Source: a virus. From it: a stretch of 41,791 bases of DNA. Location of the stretch: positions 1 to 41,791 of IMG/VR virus record IMGVR_UViG_3300037143_000045. The stretch is one strand, 5' to 3'. The notes beneath the pieces are model-generated. The model made no database searches, was not told the DNA's origin, and saw only the letters and a program-made list of their open reading frames with translations. A program made the position numbers and the translations under genes. Of the stretch, positions 1 through 6,602 are shown piece after piece (position 1 is the first letter of the stretch; the number at the start of each line of letters is the position of its first letter).

Positions 1-40
1 CACGAGAAGCAGAAAACTGGATAGCCTTCAACTTTTTGAA

Positions 41-46
41 TATAAA
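41..46 (+). promoter_or_regulatory. possible -10 box of the host tRNA-Lys promoter
   Basis: TATAAA lies 23 bases before the tRNA in an AT-rich host segment, and no good -35 is seen. It sits between the arms of an 8-bp inverted repeat, TTCAACTT (27-34) and AAGTTGAA (48-55). This assignment is weak. Confidence 0.25.
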
Positions 47-63
47 TAAGTTGAATCAATAGT

Positions 64-139
64 GAGCTCGTAGCTCAGTTGGTAGAGCAACGCCCTTTTA
101 AGGCGTGGGTCCTGGGTTCGAATCCCAGCGGGCTCACCA
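64..139 (+). tRNA. tRNA-Lys (anticodon UUU), integration target
   Basis: A full cloverleaf can be folded: acceptor GAGCTCG/CGGGCTC, D stem GCTC/GAGC, anticodon stem ACGCC/GGCGT around the loop CTTTTAA (anticodon TTT, Lys), T stem CTGGG/CCCAG with loop TTCGAAT, discriminator A and an encoded CCA. The last 54 bases around its 3' half are repeated at 40612-40665, which marks it as the attachment site of the prophage. Integration left this tRNA gene whole and presumably functional. Confidence 0.97.
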
Positions 140-141
140 CG
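88..141 (+). repeat. attL core (direct repeat of attR)
   Basis: This 54-bp segment starts in the anticodon arm of the tRNA-Lys and runs two bases past the CCA. It matches 40612-40665 at 53 of 54 positions; the only difference is A at 122 against G at 40646 in the T loop. The crossover lies somewhere within it. Confidence 0.93.
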
Positions 142-143
142 TA

Positions 144-276
144 TCTCTCTTTCCGCGACCGCTCGCGTATCCGGGAGCCCGGACGCCCCACATTCTGGGA
201 CCGGCTCGCAGGAACACGCGGCCCCCCGGTCGTGGGTCGTCCGCCCTCCCGGGCCGCAACCGGCGAGAAAGAGAGA
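144..276. repeat. 10-bp inverted repeat spanning the left-end noncoding region
   Basis: TCTCTCTTTC (144-153) just inside attL is the exact reverse complement of GAAAGAGAGA (267-276), which covers the ribosome-binding region of the first gene. The 139 bp between attL and that gene hold no other recognisable element except short GC hairpins such as CCGG/CCGG near 170. Possible roles are integrase or excisionase arm sites, or a site controlling the first gene; the sequence cannot decide between them. Confidence 0.3.
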
Positions 277-280
277 CGCC

Positions 281-1348
281 GTGCAGCCCTCCCAGCCCTC
301 CACTGAACTGCCTGCAGGTCCCGTTCCCCTCAGGCCCTCCCCCGTTTCTTCTCAGGCATCGTCGGAAGAACGCGCCTTTGTCACCTATGCGCTGGCCCGG
401 TTGCGTGTCTACGCGCACCGGCTGGCGATGGATAAGATCAAGCACGACGGCGCGTACGACATCTGCCTTGAGTGCGGCGCTTCCGCCCGCGCGGAAACCC
501 GCAGCATCGATCACCAGCTGGCCTGCACGACCGGCGCCGTGCTGCACTGGCTGGCGCAACTGCCCGACGATCTTCCCGCGATCGAGGCGGACGATCTGAA
601 GCGCGACGCGCTCCTTTCCGCGGCGCAGCATCGGGATCTGGCTGCGCTGATCTTCGAGGCGCGCTCTCTGGCGCGGGCGCAGATCATGACCCAGATCCCC
701 GGCACGGAGGTCTGTCACGAATGCGTGCAGGCTCTCGGCCTGTTCGGCGTCGACGGACACACGCCGGAGTGCCGTACCGGCAAGGTGCTGCGTCGGCTCG
801 ATGCGCTCTGCGCCGACAGCGAAGCGAAGTTTCCGCCTCCTTCCGCGGCGGCTGGTGAATCCGCTCCGGCCGCCGCGCTTTTTTCCGGAGAGCCGGTGCA
901 CTTCAACGAGCCGTGGGCGCTGCGCGATGGGATGCGCGACGGGACGCTGATCGTCGACGCGCGGGGCTGCGAGATCGCGGATCTGGCAATGAGCGACGTT
1001 GGCGAGTCCAGCGAGCGCGAATTCGCGCGGCGCATCCGGGCCTGCGTCAACGCGTGCGCCGGACAGCCGACGCATCAGCTGGAGACGATTGGCGAGGCCA
1101 TCGCCCAGGCGCCGCGCAACAGCTACGCGATGCTCTTCTTTCACCGGCGTCACTTTAAGGCGGCCGTGGTGGCCACGCTGCGCATGCTCCTCGATCAGGC
1201 CGAGCGCGAAGCGGAGCAGGCCGCGCAGCCGGAGAATCAGGCGGTTGGCATTGACCCCGACGCGCACCTCGGCGCCGTCGAGTCGTGCGAGGCGCCGGTG
1301 TGCCCCTGCGACGGCACCTCGGGATGCGAGAAGGGCGGCCAGTCATGA
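281..1348 (+). CDS. hypothetical protein with two CxxC-H-C zinc-knuckle repeats
   Basis: This is the first phage gene inside attL (355 aa, GTG start, weak purine-rich leader). I do not recognise the family. It shows two diverged repeats of about 35 residues: CLECG followed by H and C near residues 64-87, and CHECV followed by H and C near residues 147-167. Each is a CxxC-n-HxxxC pattern typical of small zinc-binding folds and is followed by a helix rich in L and R. The C-terminal tail is also Cys-rich. Its stop overlaps the start of the next gene by ATGA, so it heads a translationally coupled early operon. A DNA- or RNA-binding role is a guess from the zinc motifs only. Confidence 0.8.
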   Translation: MQPSQPSTELPAGPVPLRPSPVSSQASSEERAFVTYALARLRVYAHRLAMDKIKHDGAYDICLECGASARAETRSIDHQLACTTGAVLHWLAQLPDDLPAIEADDLKRDALLSAAQHRDLAALIFEARSLARAQIMTQIPGTEVCHECVQALGLFGVDGHTPECRTGKVLRRLDALCADSEAKFPPPSAAAGESAPAAALFSGEPVHFNEPWALRDGMRDGTLIVDARGCEIADLAMSDVGESSEREFARRIRACVNACAGQPTHQLETIGEAIAQAPRNSYAMLFFHRRHFKAAVVATLRMLLDQAEREAEQAAQPENQAVGIDPDAHLGAVESCEAPVCPCDGTSGCEKGGQS

Positions 1349-1596
1349 TCCGCGCGTTGCGCATCCCGCTCTGGCTCCTGTGGACGCTGCTGTTGGCCGC
1401 GTTGCTGTTCTGCGGCCGGGAATGGTATCGCGCCCAGCGCGAGGCCGCGACCTACCGCGACGCGCTCGGCGAGCTCGGCGTGCGCTGTGTGCGCGTCGAC
1501 CAGCCCGCTGGCGCTCTGGTCTGTGTGACCTCGCGGGGCGACGCCTTCGCCGTTGGTTTCCGCCAGCCCGTGCGCAGTGAAGGAGACGAGCAATGA
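1345..1596 (+). CDS. small single-pass membrane protein
   Basis: This 83-aa protein has an N-terminal hydrophobic helix (about residues 6-23, rich in L and W) preceded by two arginines. The soluble part has two cysteines (near C50 and C60) and probably faces the periplasm. I chose the ATG at 1345 because it overlaps the previous stop as ATGA; an upstream in-frame ATG at 1285 would bury the start deep in the previous gene. It is itself coupled to the ParB-like gene by another ATGA at 1593. The i-spanin-like layout is noted, but the position, far from the lysis cassette, does not support that. Function unknown. Confidence 0.65.
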   Translation: MIRALRIPLWLLWTLLLAALLFCGREWYRAQREAATYRDALGELGVRCVRVDQPAGALVCVTSRGDAFAVGFRQPVRSEGDEQ

Positions 1597-3188
1597 CCGC
1601 CGCCAAAGTTCAGGAAATGCCAAAGCACGCGCCGGCAGGGATGACCGTGCGCTCGATCCCTCGCGAAGCGCTCCACGCCGCGCCCTGGAACGCCCGGACC
1701 AGCTTTGCCGACGAAGCCATGGACGAACTGAAGGCCTCGATCGCGCAGCACGGGATCCTCGTTCCGCTGATCGTGCGGCCGATTGCAGGTCGCTCCGACG
1801 GCTACGAAATCGTCGCAGGCCACCGCCGTTATCTTGCCTCGCTGAACCCTGAGCTGCCCTGCGATGTGCGCGAGCTCAGCGATGCCGAGGCGCGCGAAGT
1901 GGGCCTCATCGACAACCTGCAGCGGCAGGACCTGTCGGCACTGGAAGAGGCCGAGGCCTACCAGCAGATGTTTCGTCTCGCCGGAGACAGCGGTCGCCCG
2001 CTGACCCCGGCTGAGCTCGCGGCGCGGGTGGGCAAAAGTGAGGGCTATGTCCGCCTGCGTCTGCGACTGCTCGCAGCCGACGCCGGGGTGCGCGACGCGC
2101 TGCGCGAGGGCAGGATCCTGCTCGGGCACGCGCTCGATCTGGCGCGGCTGGAATCCCCGGCGCAGAAGACGCTGCTGCAGTGGCTGCTCTTCGTGGACTG
2201 GGGCTCCGGCAAGCAGAAGCGGAAGGACGCGCCCAGCCTCGCCGAGCTGAAGCGGCACATCGCCGAGGAGATCCTGCTCGATCTGGCGAAGGCGCCGTTC
2301 GATACCAAGGACGCGCAGCTGGTACCGGCGGCCGGATCCTGCCTCGACTGCCCAAAGCGGACCGGCAACAACAAGCTGCTGTTCGCCGACGTGAAACAGG
2401 GCGACACCTGCACCGATCCCGCATGCTTCACCGGCAAGGTGACGCGCGCGATCGAAGTGACGGTGGAGCAGCTCACGGCGAAGGGCGAGAAGGTGGTGCG
2501 CATCTCCGAGAACTGGCAACGCGCCGCTACGCTGCCGAAGGATGCGCTGAACAGCAGACAGTACACCGCGCTGCAGGGGTACGTCCGCAACGCGCAGCAG
2601 GAGTGCCCTGATTTTGCGGTCGGGGTCTACGTCGACGGCCGCGAGCGCGGCAAGCGGCAGAACGTATGCCTCGCGAAGAAGTGCAAGGTACACGGATATC
2701 AGCGCGAGTCTGTCGCCCGCCCGACGCTGACCGCGAAGGACGTCGAGAAGAAAGCGAACCTCGATGTCGAGCGGACGGCGCGGCAGAGGATTTTCGCGGC
2801 GGTGACCGAGAAGGCTCTCAAGCTGACGAAGGCGACCGACGCGATGATTCGCGCGGTTGCGCTCACGGCGATCGAGTTCAGCGGCGAAGCGGACCTGATG
2901 AAGGCGGTCGGCTGGCCAGAGAAGACGTTTGCGAACAAGAAGGAGCTCGCGGCGAAGGTGCACGCGCTGCCGGCGTCGAAGGCGGTCGCGATCGCGATGC
3001 TGTCATCGTGCTGCGACGACCTTCCCGTCTTCCAGTATTCGAGGAAGCCGGAGTGCCTTGAGGCGGCCGCGATGGCTTTCGGGGTTCAGACGGCCGCAAT
3101 TCGCAAAGTCGTGGCGGCGGAGCTTGCCGCGAAGGCGAAGAAGCCCGCGGCGAAGAAGGCGGTTGCGAAGAAGGCGGGGCGCCCATGA
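1593..3188 (+). CDS. ParB/RepB/Spo0J-family nuclease-fold DNA-binding protein
   Basis: This 531-aa protein has a clear ParB N-terminal domain: the box with AGHRRY (residues 75-80; the usual GxRR CTP/phosphate motif) and LIDNLQRQDLS (residues 105-115; the usual ENIQRxDL). A helix-turn-helix follows at about 140-160 (ELAARVGKSEGYVRLRL). A four-cysteine segment (C250, C253, C273, C278; CxxC and CTDPAC) follows, a feature I recall from phage- and plasmid-borne ParB-like proteins. The tail is a K/A-rich repeat (KKA units). No ParA ATPase lies beside it, so classical partition is unlikely; regulation or replication support is more plausible. Overlaps on both sides are ATGA. Confidence 0.9.
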   Translation: MTAAKVQEMPKHAPAGMTVRSIPREALHAAPWNARTSFADEAMDELKASIAQHGILVPLIVRPIAGRSDGYEIVAGHRRYLASLNPELPCDVRELSDAEAREVGLIDNLQRQDLSALEEAEAYQQMFRLAGDSGRPLTPAELAARVGKSEGYVRLRLRLLAADAGVRDALREGRILLGHALDLARLESPAQKTLLQWLLFVDWGSGKQKRKDAPSLAELKRHIAEEILLDLAKAPFDTKDAQLVPAAGSCLDCPKRTGNNKLLFADVKQGDTCTDPACFTGKVTRAIEVTVEQLTAKGEKVVRISENWQRAATLPKDALNSRQYTALQGYVRNAQQECPDFAVGVYVDGRERGKRQNVCLAKKCKVHGYQRESVARPTLTAKDVEKKANLDVERTARQRIFAAVTEKALKLTKATDAMIRAVALTAIEFSGEADLMKAVGWPEKTFANKKELAAKVHALPASKAVAIAMLSSCCDDLPVFQYSRKPECLEAAAMAFGVQTAAIRKVVAAELAAKAKKPAAKKAVAKKAGRP

Positions 3189-3469
3189 TCCCGCCAGCCA
3201 ACTACGAAGAGAAGTGCGTCGTGCTGATCGCGGGAATGCTGGAGGAGCCGGTGCGGAGGATCCTGCCCTTATGCAGTCCTCCGGCGGTGGCCAACGCCGT
3301 GCAGATGGCAGTCCAGCAGTGCGCCGGCCGGCTGCGCGCCGAGGCCAGGGTGAAAGAGCTCGAACAGGCGCTTGCGTTTATCGGCGACGTGAAGGCGCGT
3401 TCGAAAAAGCCTCCCGCTCCGCATCCGGCGACGATGCTGGACGCCGTAAAGAAAGCCGGCCGCAAATGA
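3185..3469 (+). CDS. hypothetical early phage protein
   Basis: This 94-aa protein is coupled by ATGA overlaps to the ParB-like gene before it and to the next gene. It has an aliphatic N-terminal half (residues 10-60, possible helical bundle), a heptad-like segment around VKELEQALAFI and a basic K-rich C-terminus. I do not recognise it. Its position inside a tightly overlapping operon supports real expression. Confidence 0.65.
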   Translation: MIPPANYEEKCVVLIAGMLEEPVRRILPLCSPPAVANAVQMAVQQCAGRLRAEARVKELEQALAFIGDVKARSKKPPAPHPATMLDAVKKAGRK

Positions 3470-3690
3470 CGGCGCTGCACAATATCTCCGCCGATGAGCT
3501 GATATTGCGAGCAGCGAAACACGCTGGACTCGACCGAAAGCAGATGCCCCGTTGGGCCGCTGTGTCTCGCACGTTTGCGCTTGGATCGACCTATTCAAAA
3601 GACCTGTGCGCGATGCTGTCGCTGGATCCGGATGAACCTGTCGGCAGCGCCGAAGTCGAGCCGAGGGATGACGGGGAGACTTCGGCATGA
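3466..3690 (+). CDS. small conserved-type phage protein
   Basis: This 74-aa protein starts at the ATG overlapping the previous stop (ATGA). The core reads WAAVSRTFALGSTYSKDLC followed by the acidic LDPDEPV. A pattern of F-x-x-GS-T/S and then C-x-x-x-x-LDPDE recurs in small proteins next to replication genes of temperate phages, as far as I recall. There is no catalytic motif. It ends in ATGA with the next gene. Function unknown. Confidence 0.6.
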   Translation: MTALHNISADELILRAAKHAGLDRKQMPRWAAVSRTFALGSTYSKDLCAMLSLDPDEPVGSAEVEPRDDGETSA

Positions 3691-3989
3691 ACGAGTTCAC
3701 GCTCTGGGTTACGCGCAATTGGCCGGGCGCCGTTTGCCATTTCTGCGGCGTCGAGGACGCGCAGGTGGATGGCGATCGCGTTCGCTGGCTCTCGACGAAG
3801 CGCAACGTCTGCAACCACCCGGGTTGCCAGCGGAAGCTGCAGGTCGAGGTCGACCGCGAGCAGAAGCGGCAGCGCGCGTCGCGGCGCAGCGGCAAGCGCA
3901 CCCCGGCCGAGGTGCACGAACAGATCATGCAGGAAAGGCGCGCACGGCGGGCAGCCTCGCGGGCACGCCGAAAGGCGAAGGCGGCATGA
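3687..3989 (+). CDS. small basic zinc-finger-like protein
   Basis: The 100-aa product has CHFC (residues 17-20) and CNHPGC (residues 42-47), a layout compatible with a treble-clef or HNH-like zinc site, followed by a strongly basic helical tail (many RR and KR pairs). That combination suggests nucleic-acid binding, although no catalytic His-Asn-His triad is visible. It overlaps both neighbours by ATGA. No specific family recognised. Confidence 0.65.
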   Translation: MNEFTLWVTRNWPGAVCHFCGVEDAQVDGDRVRWLSTKRNVCNHPGCQRKLQVEVDREQKRQRASRRSGKRTPAEVHEQIMQERRARRAASRARRKAKAA

Positions 3990-4324
3990 TGGTCACGATT
4001 CCGGAGACCCTGCACATCTGCAACCGCTGCGGCGAGCTGGCCAGCCGGGAATGCGAAAGCTGCGCCGAAGTGCGGCGGCTGAACGAGCAGCTGGAAGAGG
4101 GCTGGCACGCGCGGCGCGCGGGGGTGTTCTTCGACTCGCTGCCGCGCATCACGCCTCCTGGCTCGGAGTTTCCCCGCCGCTTCCGCCCGCCGGAGTGGCT
4201 GTTCTGCCTGCGCGGCTGGATGCGGGTCGCCGCGGTGGCCCTGTTCGACGGCGCGTTGCTGCTGCTGGCGCTGGCCGCATTCTGGTGGGCCGGTAAGGCC
4301 GCCATCCACGAGCTGCTGGGCTGA
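3986..4324 (+). CDS. zinc-ribbon protein with a C-terminal membrane helix
   Basis: The 112-aa product opens with a compact zinc ribbon (CNRCG and CESC, residues 12-27) and ends with a hydrophobic helix (about residues 84-105, ALFDGALLLLALAAFWWAG). The start at 3986 is the ATG of an ATGA overlap with the previous gene. A cytoplasmic zinc ribbon anchored in the inner membrane from its C-terminus is the simplest reading. Function unknown; it closes the first run of overlapping genes. Confidence 0.65.
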   Translation: MMVTIPETLHICNRCGELASRECESCAEVRRLNEQLEEGWHARRAGVFFDSLPRITPPGSEFPRRFRPPEWLFCLRGWMRVAAVALFDGALLLLALAAFWWAGKAAIHELLG

Positions 4325-4360
4325 AAGAAAACGGTTTTCCGAAAGGAAGAGGGAGAGAGC

Positions 4361-4738
4361 ATGGAGCTGGATCCGCACAGGGAAGTCAATCCGATCAACA
4401 TTGGCAACATCAACGACGGCGCGGTGATCGAGGCCTTCGACATCGAGCTGCGCAAGGTGCTGGCCAACATCGTCGATCTCAACACGCCGGCGACCAACAC
4501 GCGCGCGCTCGTCCTGCGCATCGATTTCAAGCCGCACAGCGACCGCTGCACCATCGTGACCGACTTCCACTGCAGCTCGAAGCTGGCGCCGATCGAGACC
4601 CACACTTCGAAACTGTTCCTCGGCCGCTCCGAGGACGGGGCCGTCGTCGCGTTCGACAAGGATCCGCGGCAGATGCCGCTGTGGAGTGCGCCGAGGCCGA
4701 AAGAGGTTCCGGTGATCGAGTTCGGCAAATCGTCTTAA
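4361..4738 (+). CDS. phage protein of the 'replication terminator protein' type
   Basis: This 125-aa protein has a good ribosome-binding site (AAAGGAAGAGGG just upstream). The core runs from IANIVDLNTPA-type wording into an alternating beta segment with IDFKPHSDRCTI, then SSKLAP near the middle. This N-x-x-DxNT / FKP / SKLAP arrangement resembles small phage proteins often labelled 'replication terminator protein' in temperate phages of Gram-positive bacteria. That label rests on weak precedent, so I give it as a resemblance and not as a function. It lies between the zinc-protein cluster and a conserved early protein. Confidence 0.7.
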   Translation: MELDPHREVNPINIGNINDGAVIEAFDIELRKVLANIVDLNTPATNTRALVLRIDFKPHSDRCTIVTDFHCSSKLAPIETHTSKLFLGRSEDGAVVAFDKDPRQMPLWSAPRPKEVPVIEFGKSS

Positions 4739-4775
4739 CGCAGTTTTCAACCGCAGGTCAGGGAGAGAAAGCGCA

Positions 4776-5579
4776 ATGGCAAACAAAGCAGAGAAGTCGA
4801 TGGCGGGCAACGGAACGCCTGGAATCTTCGCGTACCTGTTCGATCGCCTCCGCGATCGCCAGCCGGTCACCCACAGAGTGGGCGAGCAGGAGTACGCCGT
4901 CAAGGAGGACGGGACGCTGGGCGCGCCGGTGCGCGAGCTGGCGCCGCAGTGGGACGCTCCGACGCTCGAAGTGAAGACGTTGTCGGCGCTGGCCGAGCTC
5001 TACAGCGCGCAGCTGGACGCTCTGCCGGTCGGTCTCGTCGAGGACAAACCGCAGGTCGGTTTCCACGTTGTCGATTATCTGACGGTCGAGATTCTCTCGC
5101 TGCGCGCCGACAGCTTCGGCCGGCGGCATGTGTACGCCCGGGCGAAGCATTTTCCCGATACGCCGTTCGTCTTCGGCAAATGGTATGAATCGCCGGAGGA
5201 TTTCCTGATCGCTTTCCGCGCCAGCTTCGACTTCAACGACGACGCGGTCAAGGTCTGTCAGATGTGCTCCGCCGTGGGCGCGGGCGAGGCCGTCGCGGTG
5301 ACCGACGACGGGATCTCGCAGGAAGTCGTGATCAAGTCGGGCACGGTGACCAAGAGCTCGGTGACGCTGCCGGCGGACGGGATTCAGCTGATGCCGTGGC
5401 GGACCTTCCGCGATGCGGCCCCGGTGATGTCGAAGTTCCTGCTGCGCATGCGCGGGGTCAAAGAGAAGCTGCCTCACATCGCCCTGTTCGAGATCGACGC
5501 CAAGTGGAAGATCGAGACCATGGCGAGCGTGGCGCACTACCTGAAACGCACGGTGAAGGACGCCACGATCATCGCTTAA
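4776..5579 (+). CDS. conserved early phage protein (267 aa)
   Basis: The product has no signal peptide or membrane segment. Recognisable blocks are FVFGKWYESPEDFLIAF (residues 128-144), TDDGISQEVVIKSG (about 176-189) and PWRTFRDAAPVMSKFLLRM near 208-226. The order 'FGKW...DFLI... DDGISQ ... RTF...FLLR' matches a protein I associate with replication modules of several temperate phages (YfdQ/DUF2303-like), but I cannot confirm the family. The ribosome site AGGGAGAG precedes ATG 4776. It is followed by two hairpins (5624-5672) before the next gene. Confidence 0.75.
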   Translation: MANKAEKSMAGNGTPGIFAYLFDRLRDRQPVTHRVGEQEYAVKEDGTLGAPVRELAPQWDAPTLEVKTLSALAELYSAQLDALPVGLVEDKPQVGFHVVDYLTVEILSLRADSFGRRHVYARAKHFPDTPFVFGKWYESPEDFLIAFRASFDFNDDAVKVCQMCSAVGAGEAVAVTDDGISQEVVIKSGTVTKSSVTLPADGIQLMPWRTFRDAAPVMSKFLLRMRGVKEKLPHIALFEIDAKWKIETMASVAHYLKRTVKDATIIA

Positions 5580-5623
5580 GAACCCCACGCCGACAACACG
5601 GGCAAGCGCCTGCAGCACGGGCG

Positions 5624-5672
5624 GGATGGATGCGGCCATCCGGTTTCGCTTCGCGTCCGCATGACGCGAAGC
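5624..5672 (+). terminator. two consecutive intergenic hairpins
   Basis: GGATGG (5624-5629) pairs with CCATCC (5636-5641). GCTTCGCGTC (5648-5657) pairs perfectly with GACGCGAAGC (5663-5672) around a 5-base loop. No strong T run follows (CTGTTCTCCTG), so this may be a weak terminator, an mRNA-processing or stability element, or a regulatory leader of the following gene. It accounts for the only gap over 100 bp in the early operon. Confidence 0.45.
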
Positions 5673-5693
5673 CTGTTCTCCTGAGGTCCTGCA

Positions 5694-5969
5694 GTGGTGA
5701 TGAACGCAAGCACGCGCGACGACGCACGTTTCGAGACCTGGTGGCAATCGACCGAGAGGCGGGGTGCTCGCCCGGTCTACGTGGAGGAGAAGGACGTGGC
5801 GTGGGCGGCATGGGAAGAGGCCACGCGGATCGCCGCCGGCGAGTGCGAGGCCGCGCTGAACCGTGTGGGCGCAGCCATCGAGCCGCAGATCGAGCACAAC
5901 ACCGCCGCCCGCGAAGCGCTGGTACGGGAAAACGCCGAACTCAGGCGGCAGCTGGCGGCGAAGGCATGA
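5694..5969 (+). CDS. hypothetical acidic helical protein
   Basis: This protein of about 90 aa begins GTG-GTG-ATG; GAGGT at 5683-5687 would serve the GTG at 5694 or 5697, or the ATG at 5700, so the exact start is open. The N-terminus has FETWWQSTE and VAWAAWEEA (W-rich helix), a pattern seen in small phage proteins. The rest is a helical, coiled-coil-prone segment ending in ENAELRRQLAAKA. No enzyme motif. It overlaps a 16-codon ORF by ATGA. Confidence 0.6.
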   Translation: MVMNASTRDDARFETWWQSTERRGARPVYVEEKDVAWAAWEEATRIAAGECEAALNRVGAAIEPQIEHNTAAREALVRENAELRRQLAAKA

Positions 5970-6016
5970 AGGCCTTGTCGCTCGAGCTTTGGCTCCGGAT
6001 TCCTCTCGAATTATGA
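5966..6016 (+). CDS. 16-codon micro-ORF bridging two genes
   Basis: ATG 5966 overlaps the stop of the previous gene (ATGA), and its own stop at 6014-6016 overlaps the ATG of the next gene (ATGA again). The peptide is MKALSLELWLRIPLEL. With no ribosome site for the next gene, this short frame would let ribosomes move from one gene to the other by termination-reinitiation. It may encode a peptide or be only a coupling device. Confidence 0.35.
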   Translation: MKALSLELWLRIPLEL

Positions 6017-6285
6017 GCGGCAAGCCGTGGGACCTGACCTCGACGCATGCGCTGGAAGGCGCGGCGGAGTGGATTCGGAAGCGCGCCGACGCCACCTGCG
6101 TGCTGGTGGTGCGGGGCAAGGATTACGCGTTCGCGGTGGCCGATGATGTCGATCCGGCGGCGGCCTACGACGCGGCGCAGTTTGTGTTGCCGGACGCGCT
6201 CGATCTGGAGCGCGCACGGCGGCGGGAGAAGCAGGCAGCGGCGACGCGAAAGCGGGCGGCTGCGATCGCGAAGGGTGTGAGGTGA
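6013..6285 (+). CDS. hypothetical protein (90 aa)
   Basis: ATG 6013 was chosen because it overlaps the micro-ORF stop. An upstream in-frame start at 5863 would overlap the previous gene heavily. The N-terminal half alternates helix and strand (ATCVLVVRGKDYAFAVADD), and the C-terminal half is a basic helix (ERARRREKQAAATRKRAA) that may bind nucleic acid. Unrecognised. Confidence 0.6.
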   Translation: MSGKPWDLTSTHALEGAAEWIRKRADATCVLVVRGKDYAFAVADDVDPAAAYDAAQFVLPDALDLERARRREKQAAATRKRAAAIAKGVR

Positions 6286-6290
6286 GGGCG

Positions 6291-6602
6291 ATGGAAAGGA
6301 CGACGCGGGTGTTCGACGTGCAGATCGCGCGGAGTGGCCTGACAGCGGATCGGGACGTTCCGTTAGGAAAGTTGGTGGTGATCGCGGATTCGTTCGAGGA
6401 GGCGTCGACGGCCGCGGTGGACGAAGCCAACCGGCGCTGGAAGCTGCTCAATAACCGGCGCTGGAAGCTGCTCAATCCGGCGAGTGCCGCGGGTGATGGT
6501 GCCGAGGCGGAGCCGTTCACGTTCACGCGCAGCTATGTAACGGAGATGACGGTGGTGCGGGAGGTGGCCAGCGTGCACGCCGACGTGGACAAGGCAGGAT
6601 GA
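6291..6602 (+). CDS. hypothetical protein with an internal 8-residue duplication
   Basis: ATG 6291 has the purine-rich AGGTGAGGG in front. A GTG at 6282 overlapping the previous stop is an alternative start that adds three residues. The protein (about 103 aa) has an N-terminal beta-rich part and contains NRRWKLLN twice in a row, made by a perfect 24-bp tandem duplication at 6429-6476. The repeat keeps the frame and is likely a recent slippage event. Function unknown. Confidence 0.6.
   Translation: MERTTRVFDVQIARSGLTADRDVPLGKLVVIADSFEEASTAAVDEANRRWKLLNNRRWKLLNPASAAGDGAEAEPFTFTRSYVTEMTVVREVASVHADVDKAG
6429..6476 (+). repeat. perfect 24-bp tandem duplication (2 copies)
   Basis: Bases 6429-6452 and 6453-6476 are identical (unit starts AACCGGCGCTGG and ends CTGCTCAAT) and encode NRRWKLLN twice. 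Confidence 0.95.

Noticed and set aside
31-40. ACTTTTTGAA shared by the left flank (31-40) and the right prophage end (40501-40510)
   Set aside because: It is only ten bases, AT-rich, and not aligned with the att repeats; probably coincidence.
28-303. Minus-strand ORF of 91 aa across the tRNA
   Set aside because: It is the antisense of the tRNA-Lys gene (the well-known false peptide with RTQDPRLKRALLYQLSYEL) and is not a protein gene.
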